5,803 nucleotides of DNA. Origin: Bacillota bacterium. Lineage in GTDB: Bacteria; Bacillota; Clostridia; Saccharofermentanales; Fastidiosipilaceae. Position 1 is the stretch's first letter. Each line of letters begins with the position of its first letter. The stretch covers positions 1-5,803 of the forward strand of contig JAEZVR010000043.1 of NCBI GenBank assembly GCA_023420715.1. The letters are read 5' to 3'. The notes below the pieces were generated by a model. That model did no database searches. It saw only the letters and a list, made by a program, of their open reading frames with translations, and was not told where the DNA came from. A program made the translations under genes and the position numbers. Shown one piece after another: positions 5,654-5,803 of this stretch.

Positions 5654-5683
5654 CTACACCGCACTGAGCGGAATATAAACAAG

Positions 5684-5705
5684 AAAAAACCCTGATAAAC
5701 AGGGT
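5684..5705 (-). terminator. Terminator of tRNA-Pro
   Basis: On the minus strand, ACCCTG (5705-5700) pairs with CAGGGT (5694-5689) around a five-base TTTAT loop, and the T-run reaches 5684. It starts three bases after the tRNA CCA end and separates tRNA transcription from the rpsT promoter. Confidence 0.85.
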
Positions 5706-5708
5706 ATT

Positions 5709-5784
5709 TGGTCGAGGTGACAGGACTTGAACCTGCGACATCCTGCTCCCAAAACAGGCGCGCTACCAACTGCGCTACACCTCG
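5709..5784 (-). tRNA. tRNA-Pro (anticodon UGG), CCA encoded
   Basis: The 76-base gene folds into a full cloverleaf. The acceptor stem is CGAGGTG (5784-5778) with CACCTCG (5719-5713). The D stem is GCGC/GCGC around AGTTGGTA. The anticodon stem is CCTGT/GCAGG with loop TTTGGGA (5753-5747), placing the TGG anticodon at 5751-5749. The T stem is GCAGG/CCTGT around TTCAAGT, with a G-T end pair. Discriminator A (5712) is followed by an encoded CCA (5711-5709). UGG reads CCA and, by wobble, other proline codons. The promoter lies upstream near or past the window edge; 5785-5803 shows no clear one. Confidence 0.96.
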
Positions 5785-5803
5785 AAGCCTTAGCTATGTT
5801 ATC

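Noticed and set aside
5659..5671. Small hairpin CCGC-ACTGA-GCGG between the rpsT promoter and the tRNA terminator
   Set aside because: The stem is only four base pairs with no T-tract, lies upstream of the -35, and could be chance.
5785..5803. Promoter for tRNA-Pro at the right edge
   Set aside because: Only 19 bases are available and no hexamer with proper spacing can be judged. The tRNA may also belong to a cluster beyond the window.

Overview
The window is a chromosomal housekeeping segment of a fermentative bacterium, most likely a member of the Firmicutes (Bacillota). Evidence for this is the strong AGGAGG-type ribosome binding sites, the SigA-type promoters, the stem-loop/T-tract terminators after most units, the pta-ackA pair next to the YlbM-type tRNA acetyltransferase tmcAL, and a tRNA with an encoded CCA end. 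Base composition is moderate, and codon use looks similar along the window. A clostridial or Negativicutes-like anaerobe seems more likely than a Bacillus, but the genus cannot be fixed by reading alone.

Layout. On the minus strand (right to left), pta (2401-1385) and ackA (1388-186) form a two-gene operon with a 4-base ATGA overlap. It is driven by a near-consensus promoter at 2465-2493 and ends at a UUCG-capped terminator (140-169). Directly after that terminator begins a MarR/FabT-like regulator gene cut by the window edge (128-1). On the plus strand, divergent from pta, lie tmcAL (2566-3939) and tyrS (3989-5227), separated by only 49 bases. tyrS faces rpsT (minus, 5588-5334), and two back-to-back hairpin terminators (5237-5270 and 5276-5303) insulate the two units. 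Upstream of rpsT are its extended -10 promoter, set inside a perfect 11-bp inverted repeat, and then a tRNA-Pro(UGG) gene (5784-5709, minus) with its own terminator.

How the genes fit together. Pta and AckA convert acetyl-CoA to acetyl phosphate and then to acetate plus ATP. TmcAL uses acetate and ATP to acetylate the wobble cytidine of elongator tRNA-Met, so the divergent pair links the producer and a consumer of the same two small molecules. TmcAL, TyrS, tRNA-Pro and ribosomal protein S20 make the right half a translation neighbourhood.

No mobile element, CRISPR array, defence system, toxin-antitoxin pair or unknown gene family was found. All complete genes are recognisable. The points worth a second look are regulatory: the promoter-embedding inverted repeat before rpsT, overlapping opposed -10 elements between pta and tmcAL, a hairpin abutting the pta ribosome binding site, a terminator that leaves no room for a promoter before the MarR-like gene, and the absence of a T-box leader before tyrS.
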